A DNA stretch of 61,592 bases from JAZMZS01 sp045120955 (lineage in GTDB: Bacteria > Bacillota > Clostridia > Oscillospirales > CAG-272): assembly GCA_045120955.1 (NCBI GenBank), contig JBGVFH010000062.1, positions 1-61,592 on the forward strand. Reading direction: 5' to 3'. Under the pieces are notes generated by a model that was given only the letters and a program-made list of their open reading frames with translations, did not search any database and was not told where the DNA came from. The stretch's first letter is position 1; each line of letters starts with the position of its first letter. The position numbers and the translations under genes are program-made. This document shows positions 17,288 through 25,352 of this stretch, in pieces.

Positions 17288-18054
17288 CTAAACCTTTCCT
17301 CCGGAAAGCTTCCGTTTTCATAAATGTATTTCAGATCCTGCGTATATTCGGTATGGGAGGTATCTTTGTAGATAACAAGAGGTCGGCTGATACACAGCTC
17401 CTCTCCGCCGCCGTATCTTGCTTCGACAAGAACAAGAGAAGGGGGAGCATCCTGTATGGGGTGTACAAGGGTTAGTTTTTTTGGCTGGAGCGATGCGGCC
17501 TTCAGAGAACAGATAAGCTCCGCAAGTCTCTCGGGGCGGTATACGCAATAGAATTTTCCACCGAATTTGAGCAGCCTTTTTGCAGAAAGACAAAAATCTG
17601 CGATACCTCCGCAGATCTCTCTGCGTGCTATGTTCTTTTCGATTGAGGAATTTGAGAGTCCTGCGCCGTTTCTCATGTACGGCGGGTTTGAAAAAACAAT
17701 GTCAGCCTCTCCCGCAATATCCTTTGAGCTTGCGTCTCTCACATCGCCGCTTATAACTGTCATACGGTCGGAAAAGCCGTTGAGCCTTGCATTTCTCTCT
17801 GTAAGCTCGGCAAACTCCGGCTGTATCTCGTATGCATAGACTCTCGCAGCCTTTTTCCTTTGCAAAAGGAGCAGAGATATTATTCCCGTACCCGAGCCGA
17901 GCTCTACGCATTTTTTGTTATTTGCGCATATGTACGCAGAGAGCAGAAGAGCATCCGTACCAAAGGTAAGTCCGTCTTTTCTTTGTATGAGATCTATATT
18001 ATCGTTGACTTTGTCGAGTCTTTCGTTTTCATTTAGGGTCAGATTTGTTTGCAT
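17284..18054 (-). CDS. tRNA1(Val) adenine-37-N6-methyltransferase-like protein (TrmN6/YabB)
   Basis: A 256-residue class I SAM-dependent methyltransferase. Motif I is 'KCVELGSGTGIISLLLLQR' (about residues 48-66), and the N6-adenine signature is 'ADIVFSNPPYMRNG' with NPPY near residue 122. Bacillus YabB is the counterpart. The preferred start is ATG 18054, with GGAG seven bases upstream; a longer frame begins inside the terminator hairpin of the ferredoxin gene. It overlaps rsmI by 4 bases. The adenine target is inferred from the motif; tRNA specificity is inferred from family. Confidence 0.85.
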   Translation of the reverse strand: MQTNLTLNENERLDKVNDNIDLIQRKDGLTFGTDALLLSAYICANNKKCVELGSGTGIISLLLLQRKKAARVYAYEIQPEFAELTERNARLNGFSDRMTVISGDVRDASSKDIAGEADIVFSNPPYMRNGAGLSNSSIEKNIARREICGGIADFCLSAKRLLKFGGKFYCVYRPERLAELICSLKAASLQPKKLTLVHPIQDAPPSLVLVEARYGGGEELCISRPLVIYKDTSHTEYTQDLKYIYENGSFPEERFR

Positions 18055-18073
18055 ATGCTTCTCCGCTTTTGAG

Positions 18074-18118
18074 GATAAAACGAAAAGCGGAAATAACCGC
18101 AAGGATATCTCCGCTTTT
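18074..18118 (-). terminator. Terminator of the ferredoxin gene
   Basis: On the minus strand AAAAGCGGAG (18109-18118 region) pairs with TTCCGCTTTT (18083-18092 region), followed by CGTTTTATC. It lies between the ferredoxin and trmN6. A third AAAAGCGGAG copy continues into the trmN6 leader and includes its Shine-Dalgarno, so a competing fold is possible. Confidence 0.7.
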
Positions 18119-18151
18119 GTTCTTACTTGATTATGTATAAATCAAAATTGA

Positions 18152-18325
18152 TTATTCGTCAAGAACAGGAGCATCGACAGGACAAGCACCTGCACATGCG
18201 CCGCACTCGATGCACTCGTTTGCATCTACAACGAACTTTCCATCACCTTCGCTGATAGCATCAACAGGGCACTCGCTTGCGCATGCACCGCAGCTAATGC
18301 AATCGTCGGTAATTTTGTATGCCAT
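18152..18325 (-). CDS. 2[4Fe-4S] bacterial-type ferredoxin
   Basis: A 57-residue clostridial ferredoxin. Two cluster motifs are present, CISCGACASECP and CIECGACAGACP (CX2CX2CX3CP), giving all eight Cys ligands. It serves as a low-potential one-electron carrier in the cytoplasm. ATG 18325 follows GGAGGTG; a longer frame extends through the promoter and is not credible. The gene has its own promoter and terminator, though it sits between ricT and trmN6, where Bacillus has yabA. That position makes RicT, itself linked to Fe-S clusters in Bacillus, a conceivable partner. Confidence 0.95.
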   Translation of the reverse strand: MAYKITDDCISCGACASECPVDAISEGDGKFVVDANECIECGACAGACPVDAPVLDE

Positions 18326-18359
18326 TTGAAATACACCTCCAATATTTTTTTCTTTACTA

Positions 18360-18387
18360 ATTTTATCACATATATTTAAAAAATCAA
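18360..18387 (-). promoter_or_regulatory. Promoter of the ferredoxin gene
   Basis: Read on the minus strand, TTGATT (18382-18387) and TAAAAT (18360-18365) are 16 bases apart, about 35 bases before the ferredoxin ATG. Confidence 0.65.
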
Positions 18388-18451
18388 TAGGGAAAAGCAA
18401 TTTTTTGAAGATTTATTTTGTTTTTTTTACGGTATTTTGCCGCATTTCGGC

Positions 18452-19357
18452 TTATTGCTCTTCATTTGGCTTGTTATTGCCCTTTTTCGGAGCTTTCCCC
18501 AATATTTTTACATCCTCACGCATATACATTTTCGGTTGGTCGGGTTTTTCGTCGAGCTTGACCTTGACAGTTCCCGCAAGGGGATTTGATTCGATAACAA
18601 GTCCGTTGCCTTGCTCTGTTGAGACGATATAACCGACCTGAGGAGTTTTCTTTATCTCCTCCTCGTATGTTTCGTGCTCGTATCGTAGACAGCACATCAG
18701 TCTGCCGCAAGCACCCGAAATTTTTGCTGAGTTGAGTGAGAAATTCTGTTCCTTTGCCATTTTGATAGAAACCTGAACGAAATCGGAGAGAAAGCTGTTA
18801 CAGCAAAACGGTCTGCCGCAAAGACCAAGACCGCCCTTGAGCTTTGCCTCATCTCTTATTCCGATCTGGCGCAGTTCTATTCTTGTTTTAAAAACTGACG
18901 CAAGGTCTTTTACCAGCTCTCTGAAGTCCACTCTGCCTTCACTTGTGAAATAGAACAGCAGCTTGTTGTTATCAAAGGTATATTCGGCATCTATCAGATT
19001 CATGTCAAGACCGTGATCAGCAATTTTTTTCTTGCATAGATCAAACGCATCGTGCTCTTTTGCACGGTTTTCTTCGCTGTGACGGATATCTTCCTTTGTT
19101 GCTATGCGCAGAATAGGGCGCAGGGGGGCTACGATATCCTTGTTACTGACAAACATATTTGACGAGGTAGCCGTTCCTATTTCTACTCCTCTTGCAGTTT
19201 CTACGATGACCTGCTGTTCCTGCGTGACTTTCAGACCGTTTGGAGCAAAATAGTATACTTTTCCTACCTGACGAAATCTGACACCAACGACCTCGTTTTT
19301 TTCGTTTTGAGGATTTTCTGTATTCGGTATTGTGTTGTTTTGTAGATTTTCAGACAT
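18452..19357 (-). CDS. ricT: PSP1-domain protein RicT (YaaT)
   Basis: A 301-residue PSP1 protein. 'VVGVRFRQVGKVYYFAPNG' (about residues 23-41) opens the domain. The Cys-rich motifs 'GLCGRPFCCNSFLSDF' and 'ACGRLMCCLRYEHETYEEE' lie near residues 175-220. In Bacillus, RicT (YaaT) with RicA and RicF forms a complex that carries [4Fe-4S] clusters, promotes RNase Y-dependent mRNA maturation, and affects Spo0A activation and sporulation. ricA and ricF are not in this window. It follows holB by 29 bases, as in Bacillus, and both probably share a transcript. Confidence 0.93.
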   Translation of the reverse strand: MSENLQNNTIPNTENPQNEKNEVVGVRFRQVGKVYYFAPNGLKVTQEQQVIVETARGVEIGTATSSNMFVSNKDIVAPLRPILRIATKEDIRHSEENRAKEHDAFDLCKKKIADHGLDMNLIDAEYTFDNNKLLFYFTSEGRVDFRELVKDLASVFKTRIELRQIGIRDEAKLKGGLGLCGRPFCCNSFLSDFVQVSIKMAKEQNFSLNSAKISGACGRLMCCLRYEHETYEEEIKKTPQVGYIVSTEQGNGLVIESNPLAGTVKVKLDEKPDQPKMYMREDVKILGKAPKKGNNKPNEEQ

Positions 19358-19386
19358 AGTTTTTCACCTTTCGGTTCGTTTAAATT

Positions 19387-20412
19387 TTAAGTTCGAGCAT
19401 TGTATGCTTTTATAGCGAAAGTAAGCATAATAGAGCTTACACTCGAGGCACCTTGATTTATATATAGCTGTTCGATGGTGTTTTCAATGAGCATACACAG
19501 CTTTTTTGCGTACTTCGGTTTTATTTTAGAAAGAAAGCGTGCCGCATCCTCGCTGTCGATAAAGAAGTCGAGTCTATCGTCGTTTAGTTCCTTTTGAGCA
19601 ATTAGATCACGCAAAGATGAATAGATCAAGCGGAGAAGCTCTATCTGCACGTTGTTTTTGTCTATGTGAGCACTCCAATACTGCATATAGTCGTATTTAG
19701 TGCTTTTCTCGGAAATTATACCGAGAAATTCATATACTGCCTCACGCTGCTTTTCAGCTTCCTCAAGCTCAGGTGACGGCATACAAAGCATAAGAGCTTT
19801 GCCTATATTGCCTGCTGACATTGCCGCAACTTTTTTAATTTTTTCATCATCTGCACTGACAGCTTTTTCTTTCAAAAATGCAACCGTCTGCTTACGCCCG
19901 ACGGGAGATGTGCGTAGTATAGGTGCTCTGCTGATGACTGTAGGCAACAGCAGACGGGAATTTTCACATAACAGAAAATACATGACATCCGTGACAGGCT
20001 CCTCCAATATTTTGAGAAAAGCGTTTTGCGCCTGCACGGTCATTTTGTCCGCTCCGTCTATTATATATGCTTTCATTTCGAGCTCGTTTGAGCTCATATA
20101 AGTATGAGATTTGAGTTCTCTGATCGTGTCAACGCCTATGGACTGTTTGCTCCCTGAATCAATAATTATAACGTCGGGAGATACATTTTTAAAAATCTTT
20201 TCGCAGTTGATGCAACACTGACAAGGCAGTAAGCCACCGTCTTGCTGTTTGCAGCAAAGCGAGGCAACTACACTTTTAGCAATAAGTTTTTTTCCGCTGC
20301 CGCAAGCACCCTCGATTATAAAAGCGTGGGGCATTGCTCTTTTTTCTATATATGATGAAAGCATAGCCTTGAGCTTATCGTTTCCGATTATATTTTCAAA
20401 ATAAACTGGCAT
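19387..20412 (-). CDS. holB: DNA polymerase III delta' subunit
   Basis: A 341-residue AAA+ clamp-loader subunit. 'GACGSGKKLIAKSV' (about residues 34-47) is the Walker A region. It is followed by a zinc module with Cys in 'PCQCCINCEKIF', and by 'AYIIDGADKMTVQAQNAFLKILEEP' in outline with the SRC-like 'ISRAPILR' instead of the classical Ser-Arg-Cys. It loads the sliding clamp with tau/gamma and delta. Start ATG 20412 is preceded by CGGAGG; an earlier in-frame ATG at 20427 lacks a Shine-Dalgarno. It diverges from spoIIIAA across 143 bases. Confidence 0.92.
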   Translation of the reverse strand: MPVYFENIIGNDKLKAMLSSYIEKRAMPHAFIIEGACGSGKKLIAKSVVASLCCKQQDGGLLPCQCCINCEKIFKNVSPDVIIIDSGSKQSIGVDTIRELKSHTYMSSNELEMKAYIIDGADKMTVQAQNAFLKILEEPVTDVMYFLLCENSRLLLPTVISRAPILRTSPVGRKQTVAFLKEKAVSADDEKIKKVAAMSAGNIGKALMLCMPSPELEEAEKQREAVYEFLGIISEKSTKYDYMQYWSAHIDKNNVQIELLRLIYSSLRDLIAQKELNDDRLDFFIDSEDAARFLSKIKPKYAKKLCMLIENTIEQLYINQGASSVSSIMLTFAIKAYNART

Positions 20413-20555
20413 CTTTACCTCCGACAAGCAAAAAACTTCGCTTCATTAAATTATTTTATCACATATATGCATTTATGTCAATGAGATAAGTTTTAGTTTT
20501 TTCGGGTAATAAAAGCAAGTCACAGCTCGTATATATTTAGTACGGGAGGACAAAA

Positions 20556-21452
20556 ATGGCAGAAATAAAAAAATCAAGATTTAAGCTTTCAAGTGTTCTT
20601 GAAATGCTGCCGCCCAAGTGTCGGACAAACATTGTAAATACCGCAAGAGAGCTTGATATAGGCGAAGAACATATAAACGAAATTCGCCTAAGACTCTGTC
20701 GGTGTGTCTCGATAAGCTGCGGCACAAAAAACTATCTATGCGATTATATTATGAGCGAGGATGACATCAAAAACACCATGAGACGGCTGTGCGCAGGCTC
20801 TGTCTATGCTTATCAAAGCACGATAAAACAGGGGTATGTTCCGATAGACGGAGGAGGCAGAGCAGGTGTGGTGGGTGACATTACAAATGCTGACACGGAT
20901 ATAGCGGTTGAAAGTGTAACAGCTATAAACATAAGAATTCCGCATCATGTAAGAGGTATTTGCTCAAAGGTGTATGACTTGTTTAACCGAACGGGCAAAG
21001 GTATCATCATCTATTCCCCCCCTGCTGTCGGTAAAACCACGCTTTTGAGGGATCTTGCAATAGAGCTGTCAAGAGGAAAGCTGCCTTATAAGGTTGCATT
21101 GATAGATTCAAGGCATGAGCTTGATAACGGAATGCTGCCCTCCGACTGCCTGATAGATACTTTTTCGGGATATCCGAAGAGTATGGGGATAGAGATAGCA
21201 ACGCGTACTATGTCTGCGGACGTGATCATATGCGACGAGATATCGGGGAGTGAGGCAGATGCTGTAAAAAACAGCATTTTCTGCGGTATACCCATAATTG
21301 CGGCGGCTCATGCGTCAAGCGTAGACGAGCTATGCCGCCGTGTCGGAATTGAGTGCATGATACGGGCAAATGCGTTTGCTTATGCCGTAGGTCTGAGTCG
21401 GAGAGACGGATGTGCGGAATTTGAATTTGATATACGGGAGCTTACTTTGTGA
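20556..21452 (+). CDS. spoIIIAA: Stage III sporulation protein AA, secretion ATPase
   Basis: A 298-residue ATPase related to type II/IV secretion ATPases. Walker A is 'YSPPAVGKTTLLRDLA' (about residues 153-168), and Walker B-like 'DVIICDEISG' is near residue 223. SpoIIIAA is thought to power the SpoIIIA-SpoIIQ feeding-tube channel joining mother cell and forespore. It is the first gene of the eight-gene spoIIIA operon. The Shine-Dalgarno is GGGAGG at 8 bases. Mother-cell sigma-E control is expected from Bacillus, but I could not pick out a convincing sigma-E promoter in the leader. Confidence 0.96.
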   Translation: MAEIKKSRFKLSSVLEMLPPKCRTNIVNTARELDIGEEHINEIRLRLCRCVSISCGTKNYLCDYIMSEDDIKNTMRRLCAGSVYAYQSTIKQGYVPIDGGGRAGVVGDITNADTDIAVESVTAINIRIPHHVRGICSKVYDLFNRTGKGIIIYSPPAVGKTTLLRDLAIELSRGKLPYKVALIDSRHELDNGMLPSDCLIDTFSGYPKSMGIEIATRTMSADVIICDEISGSEADAVKNSIFCGIPIIAAAHASSVDELCRRVGIECMIRANAFAYAVGLSRRDGCAEFEFDIRELTL

Positions 21453-21949
21453 TAAAAATGTATTACATGAGTTTTTTCGGAATTCTTTTACTGCTTGGCA
21501 GTGCCGTATTTTTATGTAAGAGTGCATACAGCTATTACGACAGGACCCTTGAGTATTACAGGGAGGTGCTTTCCTTTCTTTATACAGTAAAGCAAAAAAT
21601 AAGTACAAGCAGTACGAAGATAACTGTGATTTTGCATGACATGGATAATCTCAAGCTTCTTTGCGAGTGCGGCTTTATCAAAAAGGCTGGGGAACAAGGG
21701 GTGTATACGGCGTATCTGTCATGCGAGGACAAATTTATGCTTGACTCTGAGGACAAGAACATCTTGCGCGGATACTTTGCCGATATGGGAAAAAATATGC
21801 TTTGTGCCGAGATTGAAAATATCAGCCGATGCATTACTCAGCTCGAGGCAAAATATCAAACGATCATGCAACAGACACCGTCTAAGAAAAAAGTAAGCAG
21901 TACCGTTATTATATGTATAGCGTTGCTTGCGGTAATATTGATTGTCTGA
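21449..21949 (+). CDS. spoIIIAB: Stage III sporulation protein AB
   Basis: A 166-residue protein with a membrane segment near the N-terminus (about residues 6-25) and another at the extreme C-terminus (about residues 148-166). The soluble middle resembles the helical GspF-like fold described for SpoIIIAB. It begins at GTG overlapping the spoIIIAA stop by 4 bases, so the two are translationally coupled. It is called mainly from its place between AA and AC plus size and topology. Confidence 0.92.
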   Translation: MIKMYYMSFFGILLLLGSAVFLCKSAYSYYDRTLEYYREVLSFLYTVKQKISTSSTKITVILHDMDNLKLLCECGFIKKAGEQGVYTAYLSCEDKFMLDSEDKNILRGYFADMGKNMLCAEIENISRCITQLEAKYQTIMQQTPSKKKVSSTVIICIALLAVILIV

Positions 21950-21973
21950 TAATAAATATATCTGAGGATTACA

Positions 21974-22168
21974 ATGGATATCAGTATGGTTTTAAAGATA
22001 GCCGGAACAGGTTTTCTTGTGGCTGTAATAAATCAAATCCTTTCGAAATCCGGAAAGGATGAATATGCTATGTTTGTAACAGTTTCCGGCATCGTTGTGG
22101 TGATGCTTGTGCTGGTTAGAGAGGTGTCGGGGCTTTTTGAGACGATAAGGAGCTTGTTCGGCATATGA
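21974..22168 (+). CDS. spoIIIAC: Stage III sporulation protein AC
   Basis: A 64-residue, two-helix membrane protein. 'MDISMVLKIAGTGFLVAVINQILSKSGKDEYA' is the almost invariant SpoIIIAC opening in outline, ending with 'LFETIRSLFGI'. It forms part of the SpoIIIA channel basal complex. It overlaps spoIIIAD by 4 bases. Confidence 0.96.
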   Translation: MDISMVLKIAGTGFLVAVINQILSKSGKDEYAMFVTVSGIVVVMLVLVREVSGLFETIRSLFGI

Positions 22169-22557
22169 ATATATTTGTTTGTATAGGTGTATGTTTTGTC
22201 TGCGTTTGTGCGGTATTTCTGATAAAGGAAAGCGGATATCGCAGTTATGCGGCTGTTTTGGGTGCTATAGGAGTGCTTATACTTGCCGCCTTGACTTTTA
22301 CCGACATAGCGGATATATCGACTCAGCTGATAAATACTGTGCAGAGCAGTGGTGCCTTTGTGTACACTGATGTTGTGATGAAGGCGTTTGGTATTGCATT
22401 TGTAGTGGAAATAAGCACTGATACGGTAAAAGAATTCGGTGCGGAGAATATTGCAAAGGGGCTTGAGACAGCGGGAAAGGCTGAGATGATTTTGCTGTGC
22501 GTTCCTATGGTTTCGGATCTTGTGCAGAAGGCTGTATCCCTGCTCGGACAAGCATAA
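22165..22557 (+). CDS. spoIIIAD: Stage III sporulation protein AD
   Basis: A 130-residue membrane protein with three to four hydrophobic helices and the family motif 'VVEISTDTVKEFGAENIAKGLETAGKAEM' in outline (short core 'CKDAGE'-like region replaced by 'EFGAEN'). It is probably part of the membrane platform with AC and AE. It starts at ATG overlapping the spoIIIAC stop. Confidence 0.95.
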   Translation: MNIFVCIGVCFVCVCAVFLIKESGYRSYAAVLGAIGVLILAALTFTDIADISTQLINTVQSSGAFVYTDVVMKAFGIAFVVEISTDTVKEFGAENIAKGLETAGKAEMILLCVPMVSDLVQKAVSLLGQA

Positions 22558-22570
22558 AAAGGGAAGTACG

Positions 22571-23680
22571 ATGCACAAAAAAATTGTAGTTTTGATATGT
22601 ATTATCTGTTTGTTTATCCCTTTTATGTCGTGCGAAATAAAAGCGCAAACCATTGACGAATATATTGAAATGTTAAAGGAGTCTTTGCCGCAGGACATAT
22701 CGGATGAGTATGAAAATGTAACGCTCGGCAAAAATCTTCCCGATTTTTCGGACATGCTCGACGCACTTTTATCAGCTGTTAAGGATAATATAAGCAGACC
22801 GATAAGGATGCTGTGTGCTTTGCTGGTTGTAATAATCATCAGCGCAGTCTATCATTCGCTCAGCGGATTTCTGAAAAACGAAGGAATTGCCGGTGTGTTT
22901 GATACCGTGTGCAATATATGCATAGCACTTTCTGTTTTTTACATATCTTTTGAGTCAATAGAATATGCGCAGGATTTTTTATCTGTTGTCGGAAATTTTT
23001 CCCTTGCACTTTCTCCGCTCCTAACGGCTGTGTGCCTTGCGTCGGGCAACGTTACTGAGGCAACTGTAACGGGCAGTGGACTTATGCTGTTCGTTTCGGT
23101 ATGCGAAAAAGTTTTTTCCGATGTGCTTTTGCCGATTACAAAGATATGCCTGTCTTTGTCGTTGTGCTCATCTGTAAGCTCGGACTTTCCCGATATGTCG
23201 GGTATAATCAAATTTTTTAAATCTGTATTCAAGATAATAATCAGCTTCGCCATGATGCTGTTTTCAGCTGTCTTGTCGTATCAAAGCTTTGTAGCGAGTG
23301 AGGCGGATAATTTGGCATCAAAAACGGTAAAGTTTACTGTGGGCAATGCAATACCGATAGTCGGTTCGTCTGTCGGAGAGGCAATGAGGACCGTTGCGGG
23401 GTCGCTTTCACTATTGAAGAGCACCATCGGAGGTGTTGGCGTGAGTGCTGTCCTGCTGTTGGTAATACCGTGCGTCGTATCGTTACTTCTTGACAGAACG
23501 GCTCTGGCTCTAGGTGTTGCCGTATCAAGGGCATTTGGCTGTAAAAAGGAGTCGGAGCTGCTTGATTCTGTCCTTTCAGTATACGGTCATGCAACAGCCG
23601 TAGTCTGCTGTGCTTCGGTAATGCTCATCTTTATTTTGTCGTTGTTTGCATCTACAGCCGCGTCGATGGGAGGTGTGTGA
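22571..23680 (+). CDS. spoIIIAE: Stage III sporulation protein AE
   Basis: A 369-residue polytopic protein. An N-terminal signal-like helix (about residues 4-22) precedes a short extracytoplasmic segment 'QTIDEYIEMLKESLP', then about seven hydrophobic segments typical of SpoIIIAE. The motif 'VGNAIPIVGSSVGEAMRTV' (about residues 257-275) is characteristic. I chose ATG 22571 after GGGAAG; a longer frame begins within spoIIIAD without a good ribosome site. It ends coupled to spoIIIAF. Confidence 0.95.
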   Translation: MHKKIVVLICIICLFIPFMSCEIKAQTIDEYIEMLKESLPQDISDEYENVTLGKNLPDFSDMLDALLSAVKDNISRPIRMLCALLVVIIISAVYHSLSGFLKNEGIAGVFDTVCNICIALSVFYISFESIEYAQDFLSVVGNFSLALSPLLTAVCLASGNVTEATVTGSGLMLFVSVCEKVFSDVLLPITKICLSLSLCSSVSSDFPDMSGIIKFFKSVFKIIISFAMMLFSAVLSYQSFVASEADNLASKTVKFTVGNAIPIVGSSVGEAMRTVAGSLSLLKSTIGGVGVSAVLLLVIPCVVSLLLDRTALALGVAVSRAFGCKKESELLDSVLSVYGHATAVVCCASVMLIFILSLFASTAASMGGV

Positions 23681-24165
23681 GGATAAACGGATATATAGGC
23701 AGTATAATAATAATATCTGTTTTCGGCTCGGTCTTATGCTCGTTTTTGCGCTACGGCGGAAAAATGAAAAAATATACGGGCTTTGTCCTATGCGTTGCCA
23801 TCGTATCTTCATTGCTTTCGCCCATATATTCAATTATCGGCTTTGTGGGGAGAATAGATGAATTTTTCAGCTTTGAATTCAAGACGGAGCAGACGGAGAG
23901 CGGGAGCTTTTGTCAAGAATGGATAGTAGAAGAGACGGATGATGAGCTTCGGCAAGCTGTTGCGGATATAGCTAAAGTACGGTTTGATATTCCACTTAAC
24001 GAGGATAATATAACGATAAGGTATAATACCGATGACTTTGAAAACGTCGATATAGAACATATTGAGGTAAACATCAATAACATAACAGTTATAAAAAACC
24101 TCAATGAATTTTGCTCATATATTTCGGATATGCTCTTATGTGAGTGTGAGGTGGTGGAGGGGTAA
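23677..24165 (+). CDS. spoIIIAF: Stage III sporulation protein AF
   Basis: A 162-residue protein with two N-terminal membrane helices (about residues 5-22 and 31-55) and a soluble alpha/beta domain related to the ring-building EscJ/FliF-like domains. The GTG start overlaps the spoIIIAE stop by 4 bases. It is assigned by topology, length and operon position. Confidence 0.92.
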   Translation: MRINGYIGSIIIISVFGSVLCSFLRYGGKMKKYTGFVLCVAIVSSLLSPIYSIIGFVGRIDEFFSFEFKTEQTESGSFCQEWIVEETDDELRQAVADIAKVRFDIPLNEDNITIRYNTDDFENVDIEHIEVNINNITVIKNLNEFCSYISDMLLCECEVVEG

Positions 24166-24629
24166 TGAACGACAAGTCAGGTATTCTTGCGAAAAAAAAT
24201 CTCCTTATAGTCATAGCCGCAGTAGCCTTGGGGGTATTGCTGCTGTTCTTTGGATCCTCTGATACAGAAGTATCAAGCGGCGAAGATGACACAATAACGC
24301 TTGCCTCCGAATACAGAGCTGAGCTTGAGAGGACGGCGGCATCAATGTGCGCTTCAATAAAAGGCGTCGAGAGCGCACAGGTAAATATTACGCTTGAGGG
24401 AGGGATGGCATATGTATACGCAAAAAACTCCGAGGGAAGCTATGGAGGTACATATTTTTCAAGCGGGGGAGATCCGCTTTTGCTTCAGTATGACTATCCG
24501 CAAATCATCGGGTGTGCCGTTGTGTGCTCAGGGGCTGTAAGCACACAGACAAAGCTCGAGATCACGCAGATGATGAGCGCATATCTCGGTATTTCGACTT
24601 CAAAAATATATGTCGGCTATAAGGAATAA
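24165..24629 (+). CDS. spoIIIAG: Stage III sporulation protein AG
   Basis: A 154-residue bitopic protein. One N-terminal helix (about residues 11-30) is followed by a ring-building motif domain with 'RTAASMCASIKGVESAQVNITLEG' in outline. SpoIIIAG forms large rings in the intermembrane space between mother cell and forespore. The length is shorter than in Bacillus (about 229), a common clostridial form. The ATG overlaps the last base of the spoIIIAF stop. Confidence 0.94.
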   Translation: MNDKSGILAKKNLLIVIAAVALGVLLLFFGSSDTEVSSGEDDTITLASEYRAELERTAASMCASIKGVESAQVNITLEGGMAYVYAKNSEGSYGGTYFSSGGDPLLLQYDYPQIIGCAVVCSGAVSTQTKLEITQMMSAYLGISTSKIYVGYKE

Positions 24630-24692
24630 AAAGTAACATACACAAATATATTTATAATGGATATATAAACAAAGGAAAGGCGGTACATAGAA

Positions 24693-25265
24693 GTGAATAT
24701 AAAAGAAAAAATTAAAACGGTTTTCGATAAAAGCGTTGAACTTGTCAAAAAGATCAGCACAAGAAATCTCATAATTGCGGGAAGTGTTCTTCTCATCGGT
24801 GCGGCGGTTTGGCTTAATTTTGCTCTGTTCTCGGGAGACGATGATCAACAGGTAGGATATGGTTCTAGTAACATGGAGGACAATGTATCTGCAAATGCAT
24901 CGCAGAATGCGGAGGAGGACTATTTTTCAAGCACGCAGCTCAGCAGACAGAAGGCAAGGGACGAGGCTCTGGAGGTGCTGCAGTCTGTTGTGGATTCATC
25001 GGATGCTGTAGAGGCAACAAAAGAGCAGGCGCTGTCCGAGATATCTCGGATCGCTGACGATATTCAGCTCGAGGCAAACATAGAGACTCTTATTCTGTCA
25101 AAGGGCTTTGAGCAATGTGTTGCTGTAATTAACGGAGACACAGTGAATATTATAGTAAAGAGCGAGGGTCTGCTTGCAAATGAGGTCGCTCAGATAAACG
25201 AGATAGTATACGAGCAGACAGGTACAGACCCGTCAAACATCAAAGTGATAGAAAAGAAATTTTAA
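24693..25265 (+). CDS. spoIIIAH: Stage III sporulation protein AH
   Basis: A 190-residue bitopic protein. A membrane helix lies at about residues 28-48, followed by a linker and a ring-building domain, 'KARDEALEVLQSVVDSSDA' and 'EANIETLILSKGFEQCVAVI'. SpoIIIAH docks with forespore SpoIIQ across the intermembrane space. It starts at GTG 24693; a purine-rich stretch (AAAGGAAAGG) is rather distant, so initiation may be weak. It is the last gene of the operon, which closes with a strong bidirectional terminator. spoIIQ is not in the window. Confidence 0.95.
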   Translation: MNIKEKIKTVFDKSVELVKKISTRNLIIAGSVLLIGAAVWLNFALFSGDDDQQVGYGSSNMEDNVSANASQNAEEDYFSSTQLSRQKARDEALEVLQSVVDSSDAVEATKEQALSEISRIADDIQLEANIETLILSKGFEQCVAVINGDTVNIIVKSEGLLANEVAQINEIVYEQTGTDPSNIKVIEKKF

Positions 25266-25310
25266 TTTTAAATTCCCCAAAAGTTAAGTATATCCGAATA
25301 GCCGCAGAAG

Positions 25311-25350
25311 AAAAACGCTTGCAAATTCAATCAGATTTGCAAGCGTTTTT
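25311..25350. terminator. Bidirectional terminator after spoIIIAH
   Basis: AAAAACGCTTGCAAAT (25311-25326) and ATTTGCAAGCGTTTTT (25335-25350) are perfect 16-base arms around an 8-base loop. It serves both spoIIIAH and the converging surface-protein gene. Confidence 0.93.
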
Positions 25351-25352
25351 CT

